This document shows positions 17,439-25,091 of a stretch of DNA of 41,338 nt, piece after piece. The stretch's first letter is position 1, and every line of letters starts with the position of its first letter. Where the stretch lies: the NCBI GenBank assembly GCA_029862125.1, contig JAOTXY010000025.1, positions 1 to 41,338 of the forward strand, given 5' to 3'. The DNA comes from Gammaproteobacteria bacterium. GTDB lineage: Bacteria > Pseudomonadota > Gammaproteobacteria > GCA-001735895. The notes under the pieces are model-generated. The model was not told the origin of the DNA. It made no database searches and worked only from the letters and a program-made list of their open reading frames with translations. Made by a program: the position numbers and the translations under genes.

Positions 17439-17496
17439 CCCACACTGAAAAATAATTCAACAAAGGATGCGACAAGTCCCTGCGTGAGCGGCAACA

Positions 17497-18840
17497 ATGC
17501 ACGGTGAAAGCGAGCTCGCCGCCCAGGTGATTTTCGGCTGGGACCCGCTCTGGGTTTCCTCGGTCCTGTTTGTAGCAACCTACGCACTCATTATCTCCGA
17601 GAAGGTCAACCGCGCGATCGTGGCCGGTATGGGCGCAGGGTTGATGGTCGCCCTCGGGGTTCTGAACCAGGAAACCGCGATTTCGGGTATCGATTTCAAT
17701 ACGCTAGGGCTCCTGACCGGAATGATGGTAATTGTCGCCATCACCCGGAATAGCGGTATCTTCCAGTATGTTGCGGTCTGGTCGGCCAAGAAGGTCGACG
17801 CCAGTCCCTGGGGTATATTGTTCATGCTTTCGCTGGTTACAGCGATTTTTTCCGCACTGCTTGATAATGTCACTACCGTGTTATTGATTGCCCCGGTCAC
17901 GTTACTGATCAGCCATGAGCTCAAAATCAATCCCTATCCTTTCCTGTTTGCCGAAATTTTTGCGTCGAATATCGGCGGCACCGCCACCCTGATCGGTGAT
18001 CCACCGAACATCATGATTGGCTCGGCTGTCGGCCTGTCGTTCAACGATTTTTTGCTTAACCTTGCGCCAATAATCCCTTTTATTTTCGCTGTCACGTTGG
18101 CAATTATTTACCTGGTCTGGGGGCGCAGTATGCATGCCACCACGGACGCGCGTGAGCGAATTATGAAGTTCAAGGAAAAGGATGCGATAACGGATGTAAG
18201 GTTGTTGAAACAGTCGATGTTTGTGCTTGCACTGGTGATTTCAGGCTTTGTACTGGCGCACCCTCTACGCCTGGAACCCGCTACCATCGCCATGTTCGGC
18301 GCAGCCCTGCTGCTGCTCCTGTCCAATTTGAAAAACGATGCCGAGGAGCAGTCGGAGGAAGTAAACAAGACCTTTGGCAACGTCGAATGGATCACCATTT
18401 TCTTCTTCATTGGTCTGTTCATCGCGGTCAAGGGGATCGAGGAGGCCGGTGTATTGCGTATTCTCGCGGACCTTGTCATCAACTATACCGACGGAGATCT
18501 TACCGTAACAGCCCTTACCATCTTATGGGTTTCAGCCGTTGCATCAGCGGTCGTGGATAACATACCGTTCGTGGCAACCATGATCCCGGTAATCAAATCC
18601 ATGGCGCCTACATTCGGCGGTACCGAATACCTCATGCCGCTGTGGTGGTCGCTGGCGTTGGGTGCTTGCCTGGGCGGCAATGGTTCCCTCGTCGGGGCAA
18701 GCGCCAATCTTATCGTGGCCGGTTTCGCCGAGCGCGCGGGTCACCGTATCCGGTTTCTGCCCTTCATGCTGATGGCTTTTCCAATGATGTTGCTGAGTAT
18801 TGGTATCGCTAGTTGTTACGTCTATTTCCGGTATCTCTAA
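17497..18840 (+). CDS. ArsB/NhaD-type ion transporter (SLC13/IT superfamily)
   Basis: Integral inner-membrane protein of 447 aa with about 11-12 hydrophobic segments. Conserved half-repeat motifs of the ion-transporter superfamily are present twice: DNVTTVLLIAPVTLL with GGTATLIGDPPNIMIGS in the first half, and DNIPFVATMIPVIKSM with GGNGSLVGASANLIVAG in the second. This is the pattern of NhaD antiporters, arsenite permeases and related citrate-type carriers. Nothing arsenic-related is nearby. The two flanking CBS proteins suggest nucleotide-dependent control. The substrate (Na+/H+, organic anion or arsenite) is not decided by the sequence. Confidence 0.9.
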   Translation: MHGESELAAQVIFGWDPLWVSSVLFVATYALIISEKVNRAIVAGMGAGLMVALGVLNQETAISGIDFNTLGLLTGMMVIVAITRNSGIFQYVAVWSAKKVDASPWGILFMLSLVTAIFSALLDNVTTVLLIAPVTLLISHELKINPYPFLFAEIFASNIGGTATLIGDPPNIMIGSAVGLSFNDFLLNLAPIIPFIFAVTLAIIYLVWGRSMHATTDARERIMKFKEKDAITDVRLLKQSMFVLALVISGFVLAHPLRLEPATIAMFGAALLLLLSNLKNDAEEQSEEVNKTFGNVEWITIFFFIGLFIAVKGIEEAGVLRILADLVINYTDGDLTVTALTILWVSAVASAVVDNIPFVATMIPVIKSMAPTFGGTEYLMPLWWSLALGACLGGNGSLVGASANLIVAGFAERAGHRIRFLPFMLMAFPMMLLSIGIASCYVYFRYL

Positions 18841-18863
18841 CCAATGACGACAGGTAAATCTCC

Positions 18864-19319
18864 ATGAACGTAGAGCAGGTGCTGATTCCCACCAGGATCG
18901 CAAAAGCAGGGATGACCGTGCGCGAGCTTTTTGACGAATGTGACCGCGCGAATACACCCGGCCTTCCATTTTGCGATGCCAGCGAGCAGATAATCGGGCG
19001 GGTCACGTTGAAGAATGTTCTCAAGCATGGCTGTCTTCCGGAGTATGTCGTGGAAATGGCTCACATTCTGGGTGAGCAGATATCCAACCTGCAGGATATG
19101 GAGGCCGAGGCAGAGCTGTTACTCAACAGCACGGTTGATCAATATAAACAGGAGCCACATTTATCGATTACGTCCGCCTCCTCGGCGGTCAAGGCACTGG
19201 CCATGATGGAACGGGAGGATACCAGCTATATCTTTGTCGTTGACGAGGGGAGATACAAGGGCGCGGTAACGATTCATCGCCTTGCCAGTATGCTCGCTCG
19301 CGGTGGTGATCCGTTGTAA
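18864..19319 (+). CDS. Second CBS-domain protein of the transporter cassette
   Basis: Protein of 151 aa with two divergent CBS modules: about 1-62 (AGMTVRELFDECDRANTPGLPFCD, then IIGRVTLKNVLKHG) and about 95-148 (LSITSASSAVKALAMMEREDTSYIFVVDEGRYKGAVTIHRLA). A helical segment rich in acidic residues (QDMEAEAELLLN) joins them. It begins 24 bp after the transporter stop, so it is almost surely in the same transcript. It is not a close copy of the first CBS protein, so the two may sense different ligands or form a heteromer; both are inferences. Confidence 0.8.
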   Translation: MNVEQVLIPTRIAKAGMTVRELFDECDRANTPGLPFCDASEQIIGRVTLKNVLKHGCLPEYVVEMAHILGEQISNLQDMEAEAELLLNSTVDQYKQEPHLSITSASSAVKALAMMEREDTSYIFVVDEGRYKGAVTIHRLASMLARGGDPL

Positions 19320-19454
19320 AACTAGCGAGTCAGTAGTTTATGAGTTTACCCATTGGCGGGTTTGAATTTGCGTACCCGGGAATAAGACTTGTGATAGCCT
19401 TGATGGTTACGGCTCCTCCGTACAAAATATAGATCAGATCACCTGGTACCTGTT

Positions 19455-20108
19455 ATGAGTCTGCAAGGCATAAACCATCTCGCTTTCATAACTGATGACA
19501 TGGTGACCACCATTCGTTTTTACCGGGATCTGCTGGGGATGAAACTAAGCGCTGGAATTGGCCACGATGGTTACCGTCATTACTTCTTCCAGCTCGCCGA
19601 CGGAGAAACCCACGTTGCATTTTTCGAATACGATGGCGCAACCGTCATGAATCGAAAATTTCCCGGCGATCGCACCACACTGCCGTTGGGCTTTGATCAC
19701 GTGTCGTTCACGGTGGAGTCGCGGGAAGCATTATTTGCCCTCAAGGATCGGGTCGAGGCAGCCGGGATCGAGGTTGAGGGCGCTGTTGACCATGGTATGT
19801 TCTGGTCGATCTATTTTTATGACCCGCATAATAATATACCGCTGGAGGCGACCTGGCAGTTCATGGATCTCGAGCAGACCCCGGCAATCAGCGAAGACGA
19901 TCCACTCGATATCGCTGCCGAGGGATCCGAGCTGCAGCCGGGCCATTGGCCTTCGGTCCAGGATCCTACTCCCGAATCGGAAATGCGGGCCCTGTCCGGC
20001 AACGGCCAACCGATGCGTGAACATTTCCTCAAACAGGGCCTGGCCCGGTATTCCGTCGATGTGCCGCCCGGATTCCAGGAATCGCTGGCAGCGGACGACG
20101 ATAACTGA
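19455..20108 (+). CDS. VOC-family (glyoxalase/dioxygenase-like) protein
   Basis: Cytoplasmic metal-dependent VOC-fold protein of 217 aa. Its two beta-alpha-beta-beta-beta units run from about 3 to 130: INHLAFITDDMVTTIRFYRDLLGMKL with candidate ligand His 8, then FDHVSFTVESREALFALKDRVEAAGIEV with a second His, ending in DPHNNIPLEATW with a likely ligand Glu. The C-terminal 80 residues are an extra, polar tail not required for the fold. A weak promoter-like pair (TTGATG and CAAAAT, 17 bp apart) lies about 30-55 bp upstream. It converges with the flavin-reductase-like gene only 5 bp later. The substrate is unknown. Confidence 0.86.
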   Translation: MSLQGINHLAFITDDMVTTIRFYRDLLGMKLSAGIGHDGYRHYFFQLADGETHVAFFEYDGATVMNRKFPGDRTTLPLGFDHVSFTVESREALFALKDRVEAAGIEVEGAVDHGMFWSIYFYDPHNNIPLEATWQFMDLEQTPAISEDDPLDIAAEGSELQPGHWPSVQDPTPESEMRALSGNGQPMREHFLKQGLARYSVDVPPGFQESLAADDDN

Positions 20109-20113
20109 CGTTT

Positions 20114-20728
20114 TCAGTCCCGTGGACGGTTCATAACGAAAGGATTTTCGACCGCGCTGTACTGCATGTATCCCAGTCGGGCAAGCGGTTCGATTTTCGA
20201 CAGGTCGACCATGCCGTCGGTGAGTACCTCGTCCCTGATATGTACTCCAAGTACGTGGCCGATAATCATGGTGTTGATACTGTCCTCCAGGGTGCAGGGC
20301 AGCTTGATTTCCTGGTGCAAGCTGCATTCCAGGTGAATCGGCGCCTCCCTGACGCGTGGCGGTTTCACCAGTGCCGAATCCTCGGTGGTTAACCCGGCAA
20401 GCTCCAGTTCGTCGACCTCGTGCGCTACCGGCGCGGTGGTAACATTCATTACGTCCTTGAGCGCTCGTGGCACCATGTTGGCGACGAATTCACCACTCGA
20501 TTTTATGTTGGCGAGGGTGTCCTTTTCGCCACCATGCTCGTGGTAGCCGTTGAAAGAAATCATCACCATTGGTGGATCGCTCGCAACCGCGTTAAAAAAG
20601 CTGTAGGGAGCGAGGTTGACCACGCCATCCGGATCGATCGAACTCACCCAGGCAATAGGCCTTGGCGCCACGCAGCTTTTAAAGGGATTATGCGGTAAAC
20701 CATGAGGTTCGCTGGTTTTATAAAACAT
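20114..20728 (-). CDS. Flavin reductase-like (FMN-binding split barrel) protein
   Basis: FMN-binding protein of 204 aa of the flavin reductase/DIM6-NTAB type. N-terminal CVAPRPIAWVSSIDPDGVVNLAPYSFFNAVASDPPMVMISF is the hallmark FMN-pocket stretch, and KDTLANIKSSGEFVANMV follows. The C-terminal region HVLGVHIRDEVLTDGMVDL is also typical. It probably reduces flavin or acts with a partner oxygenase; no oxygenase is adjacent, so the partner is unknown. The gene is transcribed towards the VOC gene and away from the cyclase, and no terminator stronger than a 5-bp hairpin is seen at the junction. Confidence 0.9.
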   Translation of the reverse strand: MFYKTSEPHGLPHNPFKSCVAPRPIAWVSSIDPDGVVNLAPYSFFNAVASDPPMVMISFNGYHEHGGEKDTLANIKSSGEFVANMVPRALKDVMNVTTAPVAHEVDELELAGLTTEDSALVKPPRVREAPIHLECSLHQEIKLPCTLEDSINTMIIGHVLGVHIRDEVLTDGMVDLSKIEPLARLGYMQYSAVENPFVMNRPRD

Positions 20729-20801
20729 GTTGGGCTCGACGGCTGATCAAACGGTGAAAGTAGCATTATTGATCGCGACCCGTAAACCTCGAGGCAGCCT
20801 T

Positions 20802-21674
20802 TTATTTGTTGATTTGGTAGGCTATTCCGGCTTGCTTGGCCTGGTACATATTCTGATCGGCTACATTTATCAGATCTTGCTCGTTGTCGCCGTCTCGCGG
20901 AAACGTGGCCCCTCCGATATTGACACCGACAGCACCGGACAAATCTCCGATATGAAAGCGGCGGGTCACGCTATCGGCAACCGTTGCCGCACGTTGTTCG
21001 AGTATCTCATTGTCGATTAATCCGCCAAGAAACAACACAAATTCATCTCCACCCAGGCGAACTGCCAGGTCCTCGGAACGGACCAGTGCCTGAAGCCGCC
21101 TGCCGATAATTTGAAGTACCTTGTCGCCGACCTCGTGCCCGTAGTTGTCATTGAATGGTTTGAATTTTTCCAGGTCAAGATACAGCAAGCTGAAGGGACG
21201 TGATTTTTCGATTGCTGATTCCAGTTTCTGTGAAAGCCGCAAACGGTTTCCGATTCCGGTCAAGAGATCGGTCTCGGCTTTGGACGTAACCTGGGTGATC
21301 TCTGATTGTACCTCGCCGCTATCGTGCATGACTGCAATCGAAAATCGTTCACCATCGAGATCAAGGTTTGCTATGGACACCGATATTGGAACCTCGTCGC
21401 CCGATTTATCAAGCCCGTATACCACGGGACGATCACCCATGGCCATCGGTTGCCCGTGTTCCCGAAAGCTCGCTAAATGAGTTTTGTGATCCGCTCGATA
21501 GTTCTTCGGAATCAAGCGATCCAGAGACTGTTTCTCTAGCTCTCCAGGGGTATATCCCAACAGCCCCTCGATATGCGCATTAGCGAACGTGATGCGTCCT
21601 TTGCCATCGACAATGACGACGGCGTCAGGAAGCATATTTAACAGGTCACTCAATGCCAGCAGCGTATCTTTCAT
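20802..21674 (-). CDS. PAS-GGDEF diguanylate cyclase
   Basis: Cytoplasmic diguanylate cyclase of 290 aa. The PAS domain spans about 8-120 (LPDAVVIVDGKGRITFANAHIEGLLGYTPGEL). A GGDEF domain follows from about 130, with intact GGDEF at 208-212 and an RSED I-site at 199-202, five residues before it. Cyclase activity with c-di-GMP feedback is therefore likely; no EAL or HD-GYP part exists. No membrane segment is seen. It is divergent from glgC across 368 bp, so it may share regulatory DNA with the glycogen cluster (inference). Confidence 0.93.
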   Translation of the reverse strand: MKDTLLALSDLLNMLPDAVVIVDGKGRITFANAHIEGLLGYTPGELEKQSLDRLIPKNYRADHKTHLASFREHGQPMAMGDRPVVYGLDKSGDEVPISVSIANLDLDGERFSIAVMHDSGEVQSEITQVTSKAETDLLTGIGNRLRLSQKLESAIEKSRPFSLLYLDLEKFKPFNDNYGHEVGDKVLQIIGRRLQALVRSEDLAVRLGGDEFVLFLGGLIDNEILEQRAATVADSVTRRFHIGDLSGAVGVNIGGATFPRDGDNEQDLINVADQNMYQAKQAGIAYQINK

Positions 21675-22042
21675 ATCCCGACTACCCTTGCCTGATCAGC
21701 TGTTAGCTGAATTGTCGCAATGCTACCTGTTTATTGCCTGCAGGATTTGAGGCAGGTCATCTTAAATGAATTATTCTGCCGCTGGCAGCGACCGGTTTAT
21801 CGATGGTTTCCTGCACTCATTAAGGGCATGTAATTTCGTGAATTTAGTCAGCAACCTGCACGGGTTATTGGCTGCAATATCAGGCGTTTATTAGTGTCGG
21901 CCTGGTTCCAAAAGTATCTTTTTTCCATTAACCGGGTACCATTGAACGGTTTACTGGCCGTAAAGCGACGCATTCGGTACAGTATTTCGATTACTAATCG
22001 TAACGATCGACATCGACCACTCTCAGTAGATGTGACCACGCT
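21675..22042. other. Divergent intergenic region before glgC
   Basis: A 368-bp gap between the cyclase and glgC without a convincing gene; a 63-codon minus ORF (21848-22039) has no family features. It should hold the promoters of both neighbours. A palindrome near glgC is annotated separately. No clear sigma-70 pair was found by eye, and glgC lacks a strong ribosome site. Confidence 0.55.
21988..22000. promoter_or_regulatory. Palindrome upstream of glgC
   Basis: CGATTA C TAATCG is a perfect 6-bp inverted repeat about 43 bp before the glgC ATG, the right place for an operator of the glycogen cluster. No regulator is assigned; it may be coincidence. Confidence 0.35.
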
Positions 22043-23317
22043 ATGAATTCGACTAACAATACTCGTTTTGTCAGCCGCCTCACTCGCCAGACGCTTGCCC
22101 TGGTGCTTGCCGGCGGTCGCGGCTCGCGACTTTACGAACTGACCGACTGGCGTGCTAAACCAGCGGTGCCTTTCGGCGGCAAATTCCGCATTATCGACTT
22201 CCCGCTATCGAACTGCATCAATACCGGTATACGTCGTATTGGCGTATTGACCCAGTACAAGGCGCATTCGCTGATCCGCCACCTGGTGCGCGGCTGGACC
22301 CGCTTCGATAGTGAACTGGACGAGTTCGTCGAAATTCTCCCTGCTTCGCAACGCGCCGGTGGCGAGTGGTACCTGGGCACTGCCGATGCGGTCTATCAAA
22401 ACCTCGACATAATGCGCACCCACAATCCTGAATACGTGCTGATCTTATCGGGCGATCACATCTATAAAATGGACTACGGGAATATGATCGCCACGCATGT
22501 TGAAAACAGGGCAGACATGACGATTGCCTGCCTCGAAGTGCCGCTCGAGGAAGCGGCCGGCGCCTTTGGCGTCATGACGGTCGATGAATCCGGTCGCATC
22601 ATCGAGTTCAATGAAAAACCCGCCAATCCGGCGCCGATACCCGGTCAACCGGACCTTTGCCTAGCATCGATGGGCAATTACCTGTTCAACACCGAGTTTC
22701 TCTACGAGCAACTGATCAGGGATGCCGATGATCCCCAATCCTCGCACGATTTTGGCAAGGACGTTATCCCTGCGATAATCGACAAGTACCAGGTATATGC
22801 CTACCCGTTTCGTGACATGGATACCGGTGAACGCGCCTACTGGCGCGATGTCGGCACGCTGGATGCTTTCTGGGAAGCTAACATGGAACTCGTCAACGTT
22901 ACGCCGGAATTGAATCTTTACGATCAGAGTTGGCCGATTCTGACGCACCAGGCGCAATTACCGCCGGCAAAGTTCGTGTTTGACCGCGAAGATCGACGCG
23001 GCCTGGCGATTGACTCGATGGTTTCGGGTGGATGCGTGATTTCGGGTTCGTTGGTCAGGCGATCACTGCTATTTTCTCATGTGCGGATCCATTCCTACTG
23101 CGAGATAGTGGACAGCGTCATCCTGCCCGATGTCGAAATCGGTCGCAACGCTCGTATCCAAAAGGCCATTATCGATCGTGGATGCACCATAGAACCCGGC
23201 ATGGTGATCGGCGAAGACCCCGAACAGGATAGGCAGCGTGGTTTCCGGGTTACCGAAAAAGGCGTTGTGCTGGTGACGCCCGACATGCTAAACCAGACTA
23301 CCCACGAACAAAGGTAA
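22043..23317 (+). CDS. glgC: Glucose-1-phosphate adenylyltransferase
   Basis: Makes ADP-glucose from glucose-1-phosphate and ATP, the committed step of bacterial glycogen synthesis. The 424-aa length is typical. The N-terminal nucleotide-binding loop AGGRGSRL is at 23-30, followed by [35 protein letters not shown]. Catalytic/binding residues are visible: Asp 138 in SGDHIYK and Glu 191-Lys 192 in FNEKPANP. The C-terminal left-handed beta-helix region (from about 300) contains [18 protein letters not shown]. It is the first gene of the glycogen run, followed 5 bp later by a small coupled ORF and then glgA. Confidence 0.97.
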   Translation: MNSTNNTRFVSRLTRQTLALVLAGGRGSRLYELTDWRAKPAVPFGGKFRIIDFPLSNCINTGIRRIGVLTQYKAHSLIRHLVRGWTRFDSELDEFVEILPASQRAGGEWYLGTADAVYQNLDIMRTHNPEYVLILSGDHIYKMDYGNMIATHVENRADMTIACLEVPLEEAAGAFGVMTVDESGRIIEFNEKPANPAPIPGQPDLCLASMGNYLFNTEFLYEQLIRDADDPQSSHDFGKDVIPAIIDKYQVYAYPFRDMDTGERAYWRDVGTLDAFWEANMELVNVTPELNLYDQSWPILTHQAQLPPAKFVFDREDRRGLAIDSMVSGGCVISGSLVRRSLLFSHVRIHSYCEIVDSVILPDVEIGRNARIQKAIIDRGCTIEPGMVIGEDPEQDRQRGFRVTEKGVVLVTPDMLNQTTHEQR

Positions 23318-23322
23318 GCGCC

Positions 23323-23523
23323 GTGACGAGTCGTAAAACGATTGCCACGCGCCCGTTTGGCGATTACAAGCCGGAACCCTCGGGGCCAGGCAAAAAGTTC
23401 AGCGTGTTCCAGCAAGCGCAGGATCCGCAAACGGCGCCCGGTGAATTAATCGGTCTCTCGGCAAACCTCGAGATGATCGAACATTACACCGGCGGCAGTA
23501 AGCCGGACGTGGTGACCCGATGA
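23323..23523 (+). CDS. Small unknown protein coupled to glgA
   Basis: A 66-aa polar, basic protein with no signal peptide and no membrane segment; I recognise no family. It begins with GTG eight bases after AAGG and only 5 bp after the glgC stop, and its stop overlaps the glgA ATG as ATGA. This tight packing is strong evidence that it is translated. The N-terminal half is rich in Lys, Pro and Gly (RPFGDYKPEPSGPGKKF), suggesting disorder, and the C-terminal half looks helical (GELIGLSANLEMIEHY). Its job may be regulation or stabilisation of GlgC or GlgA, or it may serve only to couple their translation; both are inference. Confidence 0.75.
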   Translation: MTSRKTIATRPFGDYKPEPSGPGKKFSVFQQAQDPQTAPGELIGLSANLEMIEHYTGGSKPDVVTR

Positions 23524-25079
23524 CGCATATCTTGATGGTTGCCGCGGAAAACGGGGCTTTGCCGGGTGGCAAGGTCGGCGGTATAGGCGACGTCGTGCGC
23601 GATATCCCCGCCGCACTGGCGCAACGTAACTGCACGGTTTCCGTTGTTACTCCAGCCTACGGCGTATTCGATAGCCTGGATGGTGCCAGGCAATTGCAGG
23701 TACTCAGGGTCAAGTTCGCCGGGCGTACCGAGGCACTCAAACTTTTCCAGCTGGAACAGATCGGTGACGACAAGGTTCATCACTACGTGATCGAGCATCC
23801 CCTGTTCAGCAGTTGTGGCGCGGGTCGAATCTATTGCGACGATCCCCCGGGCCAACCCTTTAAAACCGACGCCAGCAAGTTTGCGCTGTTTTGCCTGGGC
23901 GTTGCCGAGGCGATTAAAAAATCTGTCTTTGCCGAGCTGGAAGTTCTGCACCTGCACGACTGGCACGCGGCTTTTTTGTGCATCTTGCGTCGTTACGATA
24001 AAAGTTATCGCTCGCTACAGGATCTGCGCTGCGTCTACAGTATTCATAACCTGGCGGTCCAGGGCGTGCGACCATTCGACAAGGATGATTCTTCGCTCGA
24101 ACAGTGGTACCCCGGCCTGGTCTACGAGCGCAACCAACTGGCCGATCCACGCTGGTCCGACTGCGTAAATCCGATGGCCAGCGCAATCCGGCTGGCCGAT
24201 GCAGTACACACGGTTTCGCCGAGTTATGCCGAGGAAATCCTGCTCCCGGGGGATCCCGATCACGGTAAACATGGCGGTGAGGATCTCGACCCGGACCTGC
24301 GCAAAGCCCGCGATGAGAAACGCCTGTTCGGTATCTTGAACGGTTGTGATTACTCGCAGCAAACCGGGTCGGCTTTGGCGGACTGGCCGACATTGTTGCA
24401 GCGGATGCGAGAGCTGGTATTGCTATGGGCCAGCCGCAACACTTCGCTCGCCAGCTCGCATTTCATAGCCCACGACTCGCTCGGCCTGCTTAGCGATCAA
24501 CGTCCAAAAATGTTACTCACCAGCATCGGCCGAATAACCGATCAAAAGGTCGACCTGATGCGCCAGCCGACGAGCCCGGGGCGTCCTGCCCTGCTTGCGG
24601 CACTGGAGGCAATCGGTGACGAGGGCATGTTGATCATGGTTGGTACGGGTGATCCGGATTACGAGCAATTTCTTTCTGAAACCGCGGCAATTCATCGAAA
24701 TTTTATCTACCTGCGCGGCTTTTCAGAAGAACTGGCCGCAGCGCTTTATCAACAGGGCGACCTGTTCTTCATGCCCAGTTCGTTCGAACCCTGCGGCATC
24801 AGCCAGATGCTGGCGCTGCGTGCGGGTCAACCCTGCCTGGTGCACCACGTTGGCGGCTTGCGGGATACGGTCAAAGACGGCGATACGGGTTTTACTTTTA
24901 CCGGTGATAATCCAACCGCGCAGGCCGACGCGCTGGTCTCGACGGTGCAACGCGCGCTAATCCAGTTCCAGAAAAAATCCTCCAGTTGGAAGGCCATGCG
25001 CAAAGCGGCGGCGGCGGAAAGATTCGAGTGGGCCGACAGTATCGATGCGTACCTGAAACTTCTTTACCGGGTGTCGTGA
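23520..25079 (+). CDS. glgA: Glycogen synthase (ADP-glucose type), divergent
   Basis: Extends alpha-1,4-glucan chains with ADP-glucose (GT5, 519 aa). Conserved parts include an N-terminal KVGGIGDVV (Lys 18; most family members have KxGGLADV), LHDWHA at 145-150, SIHNLAVQG, Arg 338 and Lys 343 in GRITDQK, and SSFEPCGISQM (Glu 423) with HHVGGLRDTV. Residues about 270-335 are unusual: NGCD replaces the usual NG(I/V)D, and the GK..NK..LQ segment that normally follows is not recognisable. It is probably an active but divergent synthase of a proteobacterial subtype. Its start overlaps the preceding small ORF. Confidence 0.93.
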   Translation: MTHILMVAAENGALPGGKVGGIGDVVRDIPAALAQRNCTVSVVTPAYGVFDSLDGARQLQVLRVKFAGRTEALKLFQLEQIGDDKVHHYVIEHPLFSSCGAGRIYCDDPPGQPFKTDASKFALFCLGVAEAIKKSVFAELEVLHLHDWHAAFLCILRRYDKSYRSLQDLRCVYSIHNLAVQGVRPFDKDDSSLEQWYPGLVYERNQLADPRWSDCVNPMASAIRLADAVHTVSPSYAEEILLPGDPDHGKHGGEDLDPDLRKARDEKRLFGILNGCDYSQQTGSALADWPTLLQRMRELVLLWASRNTSLASSHFIAHDSLGLLSDQRPKMLLTSIGRITDQKVDLMRQPTSPGRPALLAALEAIGDEGMLIMVGTGDPDYEQFLSETAAIHRNFIYLRGFSEELAAALYQQGDLFFMPSSFEPCGISQMLALRAGQPCLVHHVGGLRDTVKDGDTGFTFTGDNPTAQADALVSTVQRALIQFQKKSSSWKAMRKAAAAERFEWADSIDAYLKLLYRVS

Positions 25080-25091
25080 AGCGCTAACGCC

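Noticed and set aside
20104-20118. ACTGA...TCAGT hairpin between the VOC and flavin-reductase genes
   Set aside because: Only 5 bp of stem, no GC core; too weak to call a terminator.
21942-21970. TTGAAC as a -35 box for glgC
   Set aside because: No acceptable -10 hexamer at 16-18 bp.
21848-22039. 63-codon minus ORF in the glgC upstream gap
   Set aside because: No family, no coupling and no good ribosome site; most likely chance.
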